DNA of 53,646 nucleotides from Gammaproteobacteria bacterium (GCA_018826895.1 JAHJYA010000072.1:1-53646), one strand, 5' to 3'. Positions 1-8,666 are shown, counted from the first letter of the stretch. The notes: generated by a model from the sequence alone, not told the origin. Made by a program: numbers and translations.

Positions 1-6
1 ACTACC

Positions 7-67
7 TGTGGGAGGGGCTTTAGCCGCGAGATTTTTATCATTCGTCGCGGCTAAAGCCCCTCCCACA
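7..67. repeat. Perfect 23-bp inverted repeat (REPIN-like / bidirectional terminator) downstream of liuD
   Basis: Positions 7-29 and 45-67 are perfect reverse complements, separated by a 15-nt loop. The arms carry the GGGAGGGGCTTTAGCCGCG motif typical of Pseudomonas REP sequences. It lies just beyond the stop codon of liuD, so it could act as a transcription terminator or attenuator for the liu operon. The size and symmetry fit a REP doublet (REPIN). Whether it is multi-copy in the genome cannot be seen here. Confidence 0.8.
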
Positions 68-74
68 TATCCGT

Positions 75-2036
75 TTATGCGCTGACTTCTGCCAGCTCCA
101 CTAGCACTGCACCTTCGCTGACCATCTCGCCTTCGCTGCAATACAGCGCCTTGACGGTACCGGAATGCGGAGCGCGGAGGCTGTGTTCCATCTTCATAGC
201 TTCCAGCACCACCAGCGTAGTGCCGGCTTCGACCTGCTGGCCAGCGTCCACAAGCACTCGCACGATACTGCCGTTCATGGGGGCGCTGAGGCCGCCCTGA
301 TGCTGCTGACTGGCTTCGACTTCGGCAATCGGGTCGAAGCGGGTGATCGCGTGCAACTCGTCGGCATAGCGCAGGTAGAGGCTAGCGCCTCGGCGAATCG
401 CCAAGTACTGCTGACGTAGACCGTTGCGCTCAACCGACAAGCTTTCACCTTGCAGTTGTACGGTAGAAGCCGAGGCCTGGCGCAGGCGCACCACTTGACG
501 CTCGTTCTGGCAGGCCAGGTGCTGATCGGTTTCCGCCGGTAAACCCAGGCGCAAGCCGTTATTGATCGTCCAGGGCGAGTGATAATCGTCATGGCGTTGG
601 CGCGGCGCTTCGCTCTGCACAAAGGCCTCGGCGGCCAGTTGCCAGAATTCGGCTGGCAACTCGCTCACCGGCGGCAGCAACTGCGCTTCATGGCGCGGAA
701 TAAAACCAGTATCCAGCTCCGCATTGGCAAAGGCCGGATGGGCTAGAACACGGGTAAGAAAGGCCAGGTTGGTTTTGACCCCGCCCACACAGGTTTCCTT
801 GAGCATGGCCAGCAGGCGCAGACGCGCCTCTTCGCGGTTTTCGCCCCAGGCGATCAGCTTGCCGAGCATCGGGTCATAGAAGGGCGAGACTTCATCACCT
901 TCGCTGACGCCGCTGTCTACCCGGCGACCTGGTCCGGCATTGGCTTCGCGGTACAGCGCCAGGGTGCCGGTGGCGGGGAGAAAGTCGTTGTCCGGATCTT
1001 CCGCATAAAGGCGCACTTCAATGGCGTGGCCAAGCAGCGGCACCTGTTCCTGGGTGATCGGCAGCGCTTCGCCACGGGCGATGCGGATCTGCCAGGCCAC
1101 CAGATCGAGACCGGTGATCAGTTCGGTAACCGGGTGTTCAACCTGCAGGCGGGTGTTCATCTCCATAAAGAAGAAGTCGCCGCGCTCATCCAGCAAAAAC
1201 TCCACGGTGCCGGCGCCGACATAGCCGATGGCCTGAGCCGCCTTGACCGCAGCCTCGCCCATGGCGCGGCGCAGTTCAGGCGACAGCCCCGGAGCCGGTG
1301 CTTCTTCGACGACCTTCTGGTGACGGCGCTGAATCGAGCAGTCGCGCTCATTCAGGTACAGACAGTTGCCATGCGAGTCGGCAAAGACCTGGATCTCCAC
1401 ATGGCGCGGCTTGAGTACGTATTTTTCCACCAGCATGCGCGAGTCGCCGAACGACGATTGCGCTTCGCGCTGAGCGCTGGCCAGGGCCTCGGCCAGTTCG
1501 CTTTCGCGCTCGACCACCTTCATGCCCTTGCCACCGCCACCGGCCGCCGCCTTGAGCAGCACCGGGTAGCCGATTGCGTTCGAGGCTGCGCGGAAGGTTT
1601 CCACATCCTGTGCTTCGCCGTGATAACCGGGTACCAGCGGTACGCCGGCGGCTTCCATCAGAGCCTTGGCGGCCGATTTACTGCCCATGGCGTCGATAGC
1701 CGAGGCGGGCGGGCCTAGAAAGATCAAATCGGCGGCTTCGATGGCGCGGGCAAAACCGGCGTTTTCCGAGAGAAAACCATAACCGGGATGAATCGCCTGG
1801 GCGCCGCTGGCCTTGGCCGCAGCGATGATTTTATCTATCAGCAGGTAGCTGTCTGCCGGTTTGGCACCGCCCAGGTTGACCGCCATATCGGCTTCGCGCA
1901 CATGACGTGCGTTGACGTCGATGGCGCTGTGCACCGCTACAGTCGTGATGCCCATGGCTTTGGCGGTACGCATCACCCGACAGGCGATCTCGCCACGGTT
2001 GGCCACCAGCAGGGTGTCGATAGGCTTAAGGCTCAT
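75..2036 (-). CDS. liuD: 3-methylcrotonyl-CoA carboxylase, biotin-containing alpha subunit
   Basis: This 653-residue protein carries biotin and its ATP-dependent carboxylation for 3-methylcrotonyl-CoA carboxylase, step 3 of leucine catabolism. The N-terminal biotin carboxylase fold opens with IDTLLVANRGEIACRVM. The glycine-rich ATP loop AAAGGGGKGMKVV follows, then EMNTRLQVEHPVTE. The C-terminal biotinyl domain ends with EAMKM, making Lys615 the expected biotinylation site. I chose the ATG at 2036 because it overlaps the liuC stop codon by four bases (ATGA), a classic coupled start; a start at 2054 would add six residues. Acetyl- or geranyl-CoA carboxylase alpha subunits look similar, but the liuABC neighbours decide the substrate. 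Confidence 0.93.
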   Translation of the reverse strand: MSLKPIDTLLVANRGEIACRVMRTAKAMGITTVAVHSAIDVNARHVREADMAVNLGGAKPADSYLLIDKIIAAAKASGAQAIHPGYGFLSENAGFARAIEAADLIFLGPPASAIDAMGSKSAAKALMEAAGVPLVPGYHGEAQDVETFRAASNAIGYPVLLKAAAGGGGKGMKVVERESELAEALASAQREAQSSFGDSRMLVEKYVLKPRHVEIQVFADSHGNCLYLNERDCSIQRRHQKVVEEAPAPGLSPELRRAMGEAAVKAAQAIGYVGAGTVEFLLDERGDFFFMEMNTRLQVEHPVTELITGLDLVAWQIRIARGEALPITQEQVPLLGHAIEVRLYAEDPDNDFLPATGTLALYREANAGPGRRVDSGVSEGDEVSPFYDPMLGKLIAWGENREEARLRLLAMLKETCVGGVKTNLAFLTRVLAHPAFANAELDTGFIPRHEAQLLPPVSELPAEFWQLAAEAFVQSEAPRQRHDDYHSPWTINNGLRLGLPAETDQHLACQNERQVVRLRQASASTVQLQGESLSVERNGLRQQYLAIRRGASLYLRYADELHAITRFDPIAEVEASQQHQGGLSAPMNGSIVRVLVDAGQQVEAGTTLVVLEAMKMEHSLRAPHSGTVKALYCSEGEMVSEGAVLVELAEVSA

Positions 2037-2833
2037 GCTTGTGGCTCCTGCCATGCGGGTTTGCGCTTATCCAGGAATGCCCGCAGACCTTCCTGACCTT
2101 CGGGGCTGACACGGATGCGGGCGATGGCGTTTTCCGTGTAGCGGCGCAGCGCCGGGGTCAGCACGCCGCTGCCGACTTCGCGCAGCAGGTCCTTGCTGGC
2201 GAGCATGGCCTGTGGGCTGTTGAGCAGCAGGGTGTCGACCCAGTCAGCCACTGCCTGTTCCAGCTCCTCGGCGGAGTAGCATTCGGCAAACAGGCCCAGC
2301 TCCTGGGCCCGCTGGCCGCTAAAGCGCTCGGCGGTCAGGGCATAACGGCGTGCGGCGCGTTCGCCGATGGCCTGGACGACGAAGGGGCTGATAACCGCCG
2401 GCGCCAGGCCGATGCGCACTTCGGACAGGCACAGCTGGGCGTCAACGGCGCCGATGGCCATATCGCAGCAACTGATCAGCCCCAGCGCCCCACCAAAAGC
2501 TGCGCCCTGCACGACGGCCAGGGTGGGGATCTTCAGTTGATACAGGTTGTGCATCAGCTCAGCCAACTCCCGCGAATCGGCGAGGTTGGCGCTGTAATCC
2601 AGGGTCGCGGCATGTTGCATCCAGGCCAGGTCGGCGCCGGCAGAGAAATGCTTGCCGCGGCCGCGCAGCAGTAAAAAGCGCAGGCTTTTGTCAGCCATTA
2701 CCGCGTCGAGGGCGAGAATCAGCTCGCGGATCATTTCGCCGTTGAAGGCGTTGTTCTTGTCCGCGCGATTGAGCCAGAGGGTGGCAAAGCCGCGTGGGTC
2801 TGTTTGCAGTTCGAGGGTGGTGAAGTCGGTCAT
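2033..2833 (-). CDS. liuC: 3-methylglutaconyl-CoA hydratase (enoyl-CoA hydratase family)
   Basis: This 266-residue crotonase-fold protein should hydrate 3-methylglutaconyl-CoA to HMG-CoA, the step after the carboxylase. The oxyanion-hole motifs are visible: FSAGADLAWM near residues 65-75, and the AFGGALGLISCCDMAIG stretch near residues 110-130. The length is usual for the family. It sits between liuB (36-bp gap) and liuD (4-bp overlap) on the same strand, which supports the assignment over a generic enoyl-CoA hydratase. Confidence 0.92.
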   Translation of the reverse strand: MTDFTTLELQTDPRGFATLWLNRADKNNAFNGEMIRELILALDAVMADKSLRFLLLRGRGKHFSAGADLAWMQHAATLDYSANLADSRELAELMHNLYQLKIPTLAVVQGAAFGGALGLISCCDMAIGAVDAQLCLSEVRIGLAPAVISPFVVQAIGERAARRYALTAERFSGQRAQELGLFAECYSAEELEQAVADWVDTLLLNSPQAMLASKDLLREVGSGVLTPALRRYTENAIARIRVSPEGQEGLRAFLDKRKPAWQEPQA

Positions 2834-2869
2834 GGTCTGTCGCTCTAAAGTCCGGGGCAGGGCGCTGCC

Positions 2870-4477
2870 TTACATGCGGAACACGCCAAAGCTGGTCGGC
2901 TCAATCGGCGCGTTAAGGCTGGCTGACAGCGCCAGGCCCAGTACGTCGCGGGTTTGCGCCGGGTCGATAACACCGTCGTCCCACAAGCGAGCGCTGGAAT
3001 AATAGGGGTGGCCCTGACGTTCGTACTGTTCGAGGATTGGCTGCTTAAGCGCTGCTTCATCCTCGGCCGAAAAACTCTGCCCGGCACGGGCGGCCTGTTC
3101 GTGTTTGACCTGCACCAGTACGCCAGCGGCCTGTTCGGCGCCCATCACACCAATCCGCGCGTTCGGCCACATCCACAGAAAGCGTGGATCGTAGGCACGG
3201 CCGCACATGCCGTAGTTACCGGCGCCGAAGCTACCGCCGATGATTACAGTAAATTTCGGCACCTTGGCGCAGGCCACGGCGTTGACCAGCTTGGCCCCGT
3301 GCTTGGCGATGCCGCCGGCTTCGTATTTTTGCCCAACCATAAAGCCGGTGATGTTTTGCAGGAATAGCAAAGGAATGCCGCGCTGGCAGGCTAGCTCGAT
3401 AAAGTGCGCGCCTTTTTGCGCAGACTCGGCAAACAAGATCCCGTTATTGGCGAGGATCGCTACCGGGTAGCCGTGGATATGCGCAAAACCGCAGACGAGG
3501 GTTGCGCCGAACAGCGCCTTGAACTCATCGAATACGCTGCCATCGACGGTGCGGGCGATCACTTCTCGGACATCGAAGGGCTGTTTGGCGTCCGCCGGAA
3601 TCACCCCGTACAGCTCTTCGCCGTTGTACAGCGGGTTGATTGGCGCGCGGGTGTTCAGCACGCCGAGTTTGCGCCAGTTCAAGTTGCTGATGCTGCGCCG
3701 GGCCAAGGCCAGGGCGTGTTCGTCGTTGTCGGCGTAATGGTCGGCCACGCCGCTGGTCTTGCAGTGCACATCGGCACCGCCCAGATCTTCGGCGCTGACC
3801 ACCTCACCGGTGGCGGCTTTGACCAGCGGCGGGCCAGCCAGGAAGATGGTGGCTTGATTGCGCACCATGATCGCTTCATCCGCCATGGCCGGCACATAAG
3901 CCCCGCCCGCGGTGCAAGAGCCCATAACCACGGCGATCTGCGGGATACCCATGGCCGACATATTGGCCTGGTTGAAGAAGATTCGCCCGAAGTGCTCGCG
4001 GTCGGGGAACACTTCATCCTGACGCGGCAGGTTAGCGCCGCCGGAGTCCACCAGATAGATGCATGGCAGGCGATTCTGCTGAGCAATGGTTTGTGCGCGC
4101 AGATGCTTTTTCACTGTCAGCGGGTAGTAGCTGCCGCCTTTTACCGTGGCGTCGTTGGCCACGATCATGCATTCGACACCCTCGACCCGGCCGATTCCGG
4201 CGACCACGCCAGCGGCCGGCACCTCTTCGCCATAGACCTCATGGGCGGCCAACTGGCCGATCTCGAGAAACGGTGAGCCGATGTCCAACAGGCGGTTGAT
4301 TCGTTCGCGCGGCAGCAACTTGCCCCGCGAGGTATGGCGCTCCTGAGCCTTGGCGCCGCCGCCTTGGTGAATGCGGGCGAGCAGGGCGCGCAACTCGTTG
4401 ACCTGGGCGAGCATCGCCGCGCTATTGGCGGCGAACTCCGGCGAGCGGGTGTTGATCTGGGTGTGCAGGATGGCCAT
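2870..4477 (-). CDS. liuB: 3-methylcrotonyl-CoA carboxylase, carboxyltransferase beta subunit
   Basis: This 535-residue carboxyltransferase subunit partners with LiuD and transfers the biotin-bound carboxyl group to 3-methylcrotonyl-CoA. Diagnostic stretches are [18 protein letters not shown], the acyl-CoA-site segment [14 protein letters not shown], and the C-terminal [19 protein letters not shown]. The length matches bacterial MCCase beta. The start at 4477 lies 121 bp after liuA, and that gap holds a hairpin repeat, so mRNA levels may step down between liuA and liuB. The order A-B-C-D matches the liu operon of P. aeruginosa. Confidence 0.94.
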   Translation of the reverse strand: MAILHTQINTRSPEFAANSAAMLAQVNELRALLARIHQGGGAKAQERHTSRGKLLPRERINRLLDIGSPFLEIGQLAAHEVYGEEVPAAGVVAGIGRVEGVECMIVANDATVKGGSYYPLTVKKHLRAQTIAQQNRLPCIYLVDSGGANLPRQDEVFPDREHFGRIFFNQANMSAMGIPQIAVVMGSCTAGGAYVPAMADEAIMVRNQATIFLAGPPLVKAATGEVVSAEDLGGADVHCKTSGVADHYADNDEHALALARRSISNLNWRKLGVLNTRAPINPLYNGEELYGVIPADAKQPFDVREVIARTVDGSVFDEFKALFGATLVCGFAHIHGYPVAILANNGILFAESAQKGAHFIELACQRGIPLLFLQNITGFMVGQKYEAGGIAKHGAKLVNAVACAKVPKFTVIIGGSFGAGNYGMCGRAYDPRFLWMWPNARIGVMGAEQAAGVLVQVKHEQAARAGQSFSAEDEAALKQPILEQYERQGHPYYSSARLWDDGVIDPAQTRDVLGLALSASLNAPIEPTSFGVFRM

Positions 4478-4496
4478 TTACTCGGCTCCGGTAGCG

Positions 4497-4590
4497 TAAA
4501 CCGTAGGGTGGATCGGGGCGCGCAGCTGATGCTTTTTTCATCCACCAGCTTTGGTGGAAAACGCTTCGCGGTTTTCCACTCTACGTGAGG
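4497..4590. repeat. Intergenic hairpin repeat between liuA and liuB
   Basis: The 121-bp gap between liuA and liuB contains a GTAGGGTGGAT motif at its left end. It also contains a strong hairpin with arms GTGGAAAACGC (4554-4564) and GCGGTTTTCCAC (4568-4579), one mismatch inside. GTAGGGTGGAT-type short repeats are common in Pseudomonas intergenic DNA. It may stabilise or attenuate the polycistronic mRNA. Confidence 0.6.
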
Positions 4591-4598
4591 CAAACGCC

Positions 4599-5762
4599 TT
4601 ATTTCGTTTCGTTAAACAGCTCGCGGCCGATCAGCATGCGGCGGATTTCGCTGGTGCCGGCACCGATCTCATAGAGCTTGGCGTCGCGCAACAAGCGACC
4701 GGTGGGGTATTCGTTGATATAGCCATTGCCGCCGAGAATCTGGATCGCGTCCAGGGCCATCTGGGTGGCGCGCTCGGCGGTGTAGAGGATCACCCCGGCG
4801 GCGTCCTTACGCGTGGTTTCGCCACGGTCGCAGGCCTGGGCCACTGCATACAGGTAGGCGCGGCTGGCGTTGAGTTGGGTGTACATGTCGGCGACCTTGC
4901 CCTGAATCAGCTGGAATTCGCCGATGCTCTGGCCGAACTGCTTGCGGTCGTGGATATAGGGCACGATCACGTCCATGCAGGCCTGCATGATCCCGGTCGG
5001 GCCGCCGGAGAGCACCACGCGCTCGTAATCCAGGCCGCTCATCAGCACCCGCACGCCGCCGTTGAGCTGGCCGAGCACGTTCTCTTCCGGCACTTCGACG
5101 TTGTCGAAGAACAGCTCGCAGGTGTTGGAGCCGCGCATGCCGAGCTTGTCGAACTTGCTGCCACGGCTAAAACCCTTCCAGTCGCGCTCGACGATAAAGG
5201 CGCTGATGCCATGGGCGCCTTTTTCCAGATCGGTTTTGGCATAGATCACGTAGGTATTGGCGTCCGGGCCGTTGGTGATCCAGGTCTTGCTGCCGTTGAG
5301 CACATAGCGGTCGCCTTGCTTGTCGGCGCGCAGCTTCATGCTGACCACGTCGGAGCCGGCATTGGGTTCGCTCATGGCCAGGGCGCCGATATGTTCGCCG
5401 GATACCAGTTTGGGCAGGTACTTGGCCTTCTGCTCGGCGGTGCCGTTGCGCTTGATCTGGTTAACGCAGAGGTTGGAGTGGGCGCCGTAGGACAGGGCGA
5501 CCGAGGCCGAGCCACGGCTGATTTCTTCCATGGCAATAACGTGGGCCAGGTAACCCAGGCCTGAGCCGCCGTATTCCTCTTCGACAGTGATGCCGAGCAG
5601 GCCCATGTCGCCGAATTTTTTCCACATATCTGTCGGGAACTGGTTGTCGCTGTCGATGGTTGCAGCGCGGGGTGCCAGTTCGCTGGCGACGAAGGCCTGG
5701 GTCTGCTCGCGCAGCATGTCGATGGTTTCGCCAAGGGCGAAGTTGAGGGACGGATAGCTCAT
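4599..5762 (-). CDS. liuA: Isovaleryl-CoA dehydrogenase
   Basis: This 387-residue flavin-dependent acyl-CoA dehydrogenase oxidises isovaleryl-CoA to 3-methylcrotonyl-CoA, passing electrons to electron-transfer flavoprotein. Visible signatures are [16 protein letters not shown] near residues 127-142 and [12 protein letters not shown], where Glu247 matches the catalytic glutamate seen in isovaleryl-CoA dehydrogenases. The C-terminal [19 protein letters not shown] is also present. The frame stays open upstream, but the start at 5762 ([12 protein letters not shown]) aligns with the family length, and the extra upstream residues overlap liuR and do not resemble a protein. It follows liuR by 22 bp. 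Confidence 0.95.
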   Translation of the reverse strand: MSYPSLNFALGETIDMLREQTQAFVASELAPRAATIDSDNQFPTDMWKKFGDMGLLGITVEEEYGGSGLGYLAHVIAMEEISRGSASVALSYGAHSNLCVNQIKRNGTAEQKAKYLPKLVSGEHIGALAMSEPNAGSDVVSMKLRADKQGDRYVLNGSKTWITNGPDANTYVIYAKTDLEKGAHGISAFIVERDWKGFSRGSKFDKLGMRGSNTCELFFDNVEVPEENVLGQLNGGVRVLMSGLDYERVVLSGGPTGIMQACMDVIVPYIHDRKQFGQSIGEFQLIQGKVADMYTQLNASRAYLYAVAQACDRGETTRKDAAGVILYTAERATQMALDAIQILGGNGYINEYPTGRLLRDAKLYEIGAGTSEIRRMLIGRELFNETK

Positions 5763-5784
5763 GTTCCACCTGTAATATTTATTG

Positions 5785-6192
5785 TTAGATTTGTTCGCTA
5801 ACTGGCTGTTTCTTATCAAATTCTTGCAGCGCAGCCAGGCAGCGATCTTCGGCTGTATCCAGCTCCAGCTGCATTTGTTGGATATCCAGCAGTTGCTGCT
5901 GCAGCTGTGCGCGGCGCTCAGCGATCTTCGCCATAAAGGTGTGCAGCTGTTTGTGATTGCCATGTGCTGGGTCGTACAGCTCAATCAGTTCCTTGCACTC
6001 GGCGAGTGAGAAACCGATGCGCTTGCCGCGCAGAATCAGCTTGAGGGTGACCTTGTCTTTAGCGCTGTAGATGCGTTCCTGGCCACGTCGCTGCGGGCTG
6101 AGCATACCTTGCTCTTCGTAAAAACGAATGGCCCGGGTGGTGATGTCGAGATCACGCGCCAGGTCGGAAATGGAGTAAGTGGGGGATGGCAT
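5785..6192 (-). CDS. liuR: MerR-family regulator of the liu operon
   Basis: This 135-residue MerR-type regulator is the first gene of the liu operon. The N-terminal winged helix-turn-helix reads [21 protein letters not shown] (about residues 5-25), followed by the RRGQERIYS wing. The remainder is a coiled-coil dimerisation helix of about 40-50 residues with heptad-like spacing. There is no cysteine-rich metal-binding C-terminus, which fits the LiuR branch rather than metal-sensing MerR proteins. It lies immediately downstream of a long palindrome (6206-6233) and is probably autoregulated. Confidence 0.9.
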   Translation of the reverse strand: MPSPTYSISDLARDLDITTRAIRFYEEQGMLSPQRRGQERIYSAKDKVTLKLILRGKRIGFSLAECKELIELYDPAHGNHKQLHTFMAKIAERRAQLQQQLLDIQQMQLELDTAEDRCLAALQEFDKKQPVSEQI

Positions 6193-6205
6193 ACATAGAC
6201 GCTCG

Positions 6206-6233
6206 AAGCTTACCTTTACGTAAACGTAAGCTT
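6206..6233. promoter_or_regulatory. Probable LiuR operator (28-bp palindrome)
   Basis: Outer arms AAGCTTAC (6206-6213) and GTAAGCTT (6226-6233) are perfect inverted repeats around a central perfect palindrome TTTACGTAAA (6215-6224). Only the C/C pair at 6214/6225 breaks symmetry. The site starts 14 bp upstream of the liuR ATG. The core agrees with the ACGT-centred palindrome recalled for gammaproteobacterial LiuR sites. Confidence 0.75.
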
Positions 6234-6237
6234 GCGG

Positions 6238-6266
6238 ATTATAGCTGTCAAGGTCAGTGCTTCAAG
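6238..6266 (-). promoter_or_regulatory. Candidate sigma-70 promoter of liuRABCD
   Basis: On the minus strand a consensus -10 box TATAAT occupies 6243-6238. A weak -35 box CTTGAA lies at 6266-6261, 17 nt away and overlapping the RES gene stop. A perfect TTGACA at 6251-6246 is too close to that -10 to pair with it. Transcription would start inside the palindrome at 6206-6233, which suits repression by LiuR. Confidence 0.45.
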
Positions 6267-6942
6267 CGAGTTGTTTGATCTCGAAGACGTTGACGATGCG
6301 CTGCAGCTTGCCATCCCACACATAGCGCAGGTGCACGCCTTGCTGGGGGATGCTGGCGGCAGGCGGGCGCAACAGCGCCGCACATTCGCCGCCGGGGTGG
6401 CGCACGCTGCGATACAACAGGCCCCAGGACTTCTGCTTGCGCAATTGTGCTGCGAACTGTTGCGCATGTGGGTAGTGCGCCGGGTCGGGATCATGCAAAT
6501 CATCGTGGCCGTGGCGAATATCGTGCAGCGGCTGGACGATGCGGCAGACATAGGCGCGCAGGGTGATTTCCATGCTCGGCTCAGCGGTAGCGCGCAAAAA
6601 GCGCTCACGGTGGAAACGCGTCTCGGCGATGGCGACCTGCAGGCTGTCGGCGCAGTAGTAGATACCGTATTGGCCGTTGGTGAAGCGGCTGACCGCACCG
6701 ATATGGGTAAAGGCGGCCATCAGCGGTGATGACCCTGGGCCGCTCACTCGATCTTCCGCTGCGACATGGGCTAGATGGCCAGCCTGTTCACGCAGCCGGT
6801 CATTGGTCAAACCCTCAAGCAGGTAGGCCATTTCCAGATCGGCAGGGTCGAGCACATCTTCGAATACCGAGATTGGCGGGAAAGCACTGGACACTAGACG
6901 ATAGGCGCGGCGCCAGGCGGGCAGGACAATGGCCAGGCTCAT
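6262..6942 (-). CDS. RES-domain toxin (NAD+-depleting type)
   Basis: This 226-residue protein of the RES family is the toxin of a Res/Xre-type toxin-antitoxin module. The family is named for conserved Arg, Glu and Ser residues. Plausible matches are the Arg in WRRAYRL near the N-terminus, the Glu in QVAIAETRFHRERF (about residues 105-118) and the Ser in YRSVRHPGGECAAL (about 175-188). Characterised members degrade NAD+. The gene overlaps the upstream antitoxin gene by four bases (6939-6942), the usual antitoxin-first order. It ends 69 bp before liuR. Confidence 0.88.
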   Translation of the reverse strand: MSLAIVLPAWRRAYRLVSSAFPPISVFEDVLDPADLEMAYLLEGLTNDRLREQAGHLAHVAAEDRVSGPGSSPLMAAFTHIGAVSRFTNGQYGIYYCADSLQVAIAETRFHRERFLRATAEPSMEITLRAYVCRIVQPLHDIRHGHDDLHDPDPAHYPHAQQFAAQLRKQKSWGLLYRSVRHPGGECAALLRPPAASIPQQGVHLRYVWDGKLQRIVNVFEIKQLA

Positions 6943-7340
6943 CCGCGCACGCCGTCGAGGTAGCGGCGCACGTCGGCCAGGTCCACCACGCCGCCAGCCA
7001 ACATGTGCTGCAGCGCGCTATGACCGTTGAAGGGCGCCTCGCTATTGGCTTTGCGCACCCAGGTGTAGCTCGACGGATTGTCACCGAAGAGGATACGCAG
7101 CGATTTGTGGATGCCCATCAGGTAAGACACCCGCTCCAGGGTGTCGCGCGGCAAGCGCACCTCCGGCAATTGGCGGTACTTGTACAGCGTGCTGCGCCCG
7201 ATGGAGCCAAGCAGAGTGGTTTGCTCCTCGACCGAGCACTGCCATTTATCCATCAGGTTGAAGAAAAACTTCAGCGCCACCTGGCCTGCCTTGGGCGAAT
7301 CGAGGTCAAGAGCGGCATCGCGAGGCTGGGCGAGGGGCAT
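6939..7340 (-). CDS. Xre/MbcA/ParS-type antitoxin (DUF2384)
   Basis: This 133-residue antitoxin is the cognate partner of the RES toxin encoded directly downstream. The central segment SIGRSTLYKYRQLPEVRLP resembles the helix-turn-helix of this family. The C-terminal half (LGIHK-like helix, LFGDNPSSYTWVRKANSEAPFNGHSALQHM) carries the DUF2384 hallmarks, including the W..KAN.APFNG stretch that inserts into the RES active site in known structures. The ribosome binding site CGGAG lies nine bases before the ATG. Two copies of an 8-bp motif in the promoter suggest autorepression. Confidence 0.88.
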   Translation of the reverse strand: MPLAQPRDAALDLDSPKAGQVALKFFFNLMDKWQCSVEEQTTLLGSIGRSTLYKYRQLPEVRLPRDTLERVSYLMGIHKSLRILFGDNPSSYTWVRKANSEAPFNGHSALQHMLAGGVVDLADVRRYLDGVRG

Positions 7341-7354
7341 GATTCTATGCTCCG

Positions 7355-7391
7355 TATATGGAATTAAAACTTATATTAGTCTTTATATGGA
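7355..7391. promoter_or_regulatory. Direct-repeat operator in the Res/Xre promoter
   Basis: TATATGGA occurs at 7355-7362 and again at 7384-7391, 29 bp apart in the same orientation, within the AT-rich DNA just upstream of the antitoxin start. Between them are several possible -10 elements on the minus strand. The placement fits binding by the DUF2384 antitoxin. Confidence 0.5.
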
Positions 7392-7493
7392 CTTCTCGCA
7401 AATAAAGTGGGTAGTGATGGCTCCGTCGCAACAGGCGGCGGGGAACGCTGCGCAGATGGACAAACGGCTGCTTGTACAGGCTTGTCGAGAGAA

Positions 7494-7510
7494 ATGGATA
7501 GCGCTAACAT
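7494..7510. promoter_or_regulatory. LacI-type (GntR) operator upstream of the gluconate operon
   Basis: The sequence ATGGATAGCGCTAACAT is an imperfect palindrome around TAGCGCTA (7499-7506) with the central CpG expected of LacI-family operators. It lies 50 bp upstream of the gluconokinase-fusion ATG. The 12-mer GATAGCGCTAAC within it recurs at 8127-8138. The natural binder would be the LacI-type repressor encoded at 11266-12285. Confidence 0.6.
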
Positions 7511-7559
7511 CGCCATCAACAACAAGCAGGCGCCCCATTGAGGCCGCCCAGGAGACTGC

Positions 7560-8666
7560 ATGCAGCGCATTACTGCACCTGCCATTCCGGCCGACCGTCG
7601 CACCCTGGTGATCATGGGCGTCAGCGGCTCCGGCAAGACCGAAATAAGCCAGGGCGTCGCCCAGACGCTGGGCTGGCGGCATATTGAAGCCGACCAATTT
7701 CACCCTGCCGAAAATGTCGAGCGCATGCGCGCTGGCATCCCCCTGAGTGACGATGACCGCATTCACTGGCTCGATGCCCTGATCGAGGCCATGCAGACCA
7801 GCCAGGCTGCCGGGGAGAGCTTCGTGCTCGCCTGTTCCGCCCTCAAACAGCGTTACCGCGACCGCTTGCGCGCGGCGGTGCCGGGCTTGCAGTTCGCCCA
7901 TCTGGATATCGACTACGCCACTGCGCTGCAGCGTGTGGGTGGGCGCGCCGGGCATTTCATGCCGACGTCACTGGTCGACAGCCAGTTCGCCACCCTCGAG
8001 TCGCCCGCTGGTGAGGCCCATGTGCTGGTCGTCGATGCCGTGCAGCCGCGCGAGCAAGTGATCGCCCAGGTCTGTGCGTGGGCACGCCGCGATGACACGA
8101 CCGAACAGCTCGATATGGCGGCAATTGATAGCGCTAACCTGGCGGAGCCGCATGCCGATCCGATCTACGCAGGCCGCGTCGCCTCGGCCTTCGATCGCCT
8201 GACCGATGGCCTGATGGCCGTGTTGATGGGCTTCATGGTTATCGCGGTGTTCGGCAACGTGGTGCTGCGTTACGCCTTCGGCACCGGTTGGGCCGGTGCT
8301 GAAGAACTGTCGCGGTTGGCGTTCGTCTGGCTGGTATTCGTGGGGGTGGCCTCGAGCATGCGCCGGGGCGAGCTGATGCGCTTCAGCATGTTGCGTGATC
8401 GTTTTCCATTGGCCGCGCGTCGCCTGGTGGACTCGGCCAGCTGGCTGCTGGTGATCGCTGCCAGCCTGCTCGCCGCCATGGGCGCCTGGAGCCAGGTGGG
8501 TTATGGCTGGGGCAACGTCAGCACCGTGGTGGGTTATCCGGTGGTGCTGGGCATGTTGCCGGTGCTGGCCAGCATGGTCGCGCTGGCGGTACTGGCCCTG
8601 GTGCAACTGGTCAATGTCTGGCGCCGTGGTGCTCCCAGCAGCATGCCGCTGAACAGTCTCGACTGA
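7560..8666 (+). CDS. Fusion: gluconokinase plus TRAP transporter small permease (DctQ)
   Basis: This 368-residue frame encodes two proteins in one. Residues 17-178 are a GntK-type gluconokinase with a P-loop GVSGSGKT (20-27), EADQFHPAENVERM, and ACSALKQRYRDRLR. It would phosphorylate gluconate to 6-phosphogluconate. Residues about 205-355 are a DctQ-type small TRAP permease with four hydrophobic helices and the ELSRLAFVWLVFVGVA signature. Residues 179-204 form a polar linker. There is no stop codon and no good internal ribosome site. GGAG lies five bases before the ATG. The fusion would put the kinase at the membrane next to the importer. A collapsed frameshift between two genes is the alternative. 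Confidence 0.88.
   Translation: MQRITAPAIPADRRTLVIMGVSGSGKTEISQGVAQTLGWRHIEADQFHPAENVERMRAGIPLSDDDRIHWLDALIEAMQTSQAAGESFVLACSALKQRYRDRLRAAVPGLQFAHLDIDYATALQRVGGRAGHFMPTSLVDSQFATLESPAGEAHVLVVDAVQPREQVIAQVCAWARRDDTTEQLDMAAIDSANLAEPHADPIYAGRVASAFDRLTDGLMAVLMGFMVIAVFGNVVLRYAFGTGWAGAEELSRLAFVWLVFVGVASSMRRGELMRFSMLRDRFPLAARRLVDSASWLLVIAASLLAAMGAWSQVGYGWGNVSTVVGYPVVLGMLPVLASMVALAVLALVQLVNVWRRGAPSSMPLNSLD
8127..8138. promoter_or_regulatory. Second GntR-like operator copy inside the coding linker
   Basis: GATAGCGCTAAC here is identical to 7497-7508, exactly 630 bp upstream. It is read in frame as Asp190-Ser-Ala-Asn193, within the linker between the kinase and DctQ domains. It could be an auxiliary operator for DNA looping, or a relic of an intergenic regulatory region swallowed by the fusion. 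Confidence 0.45.
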
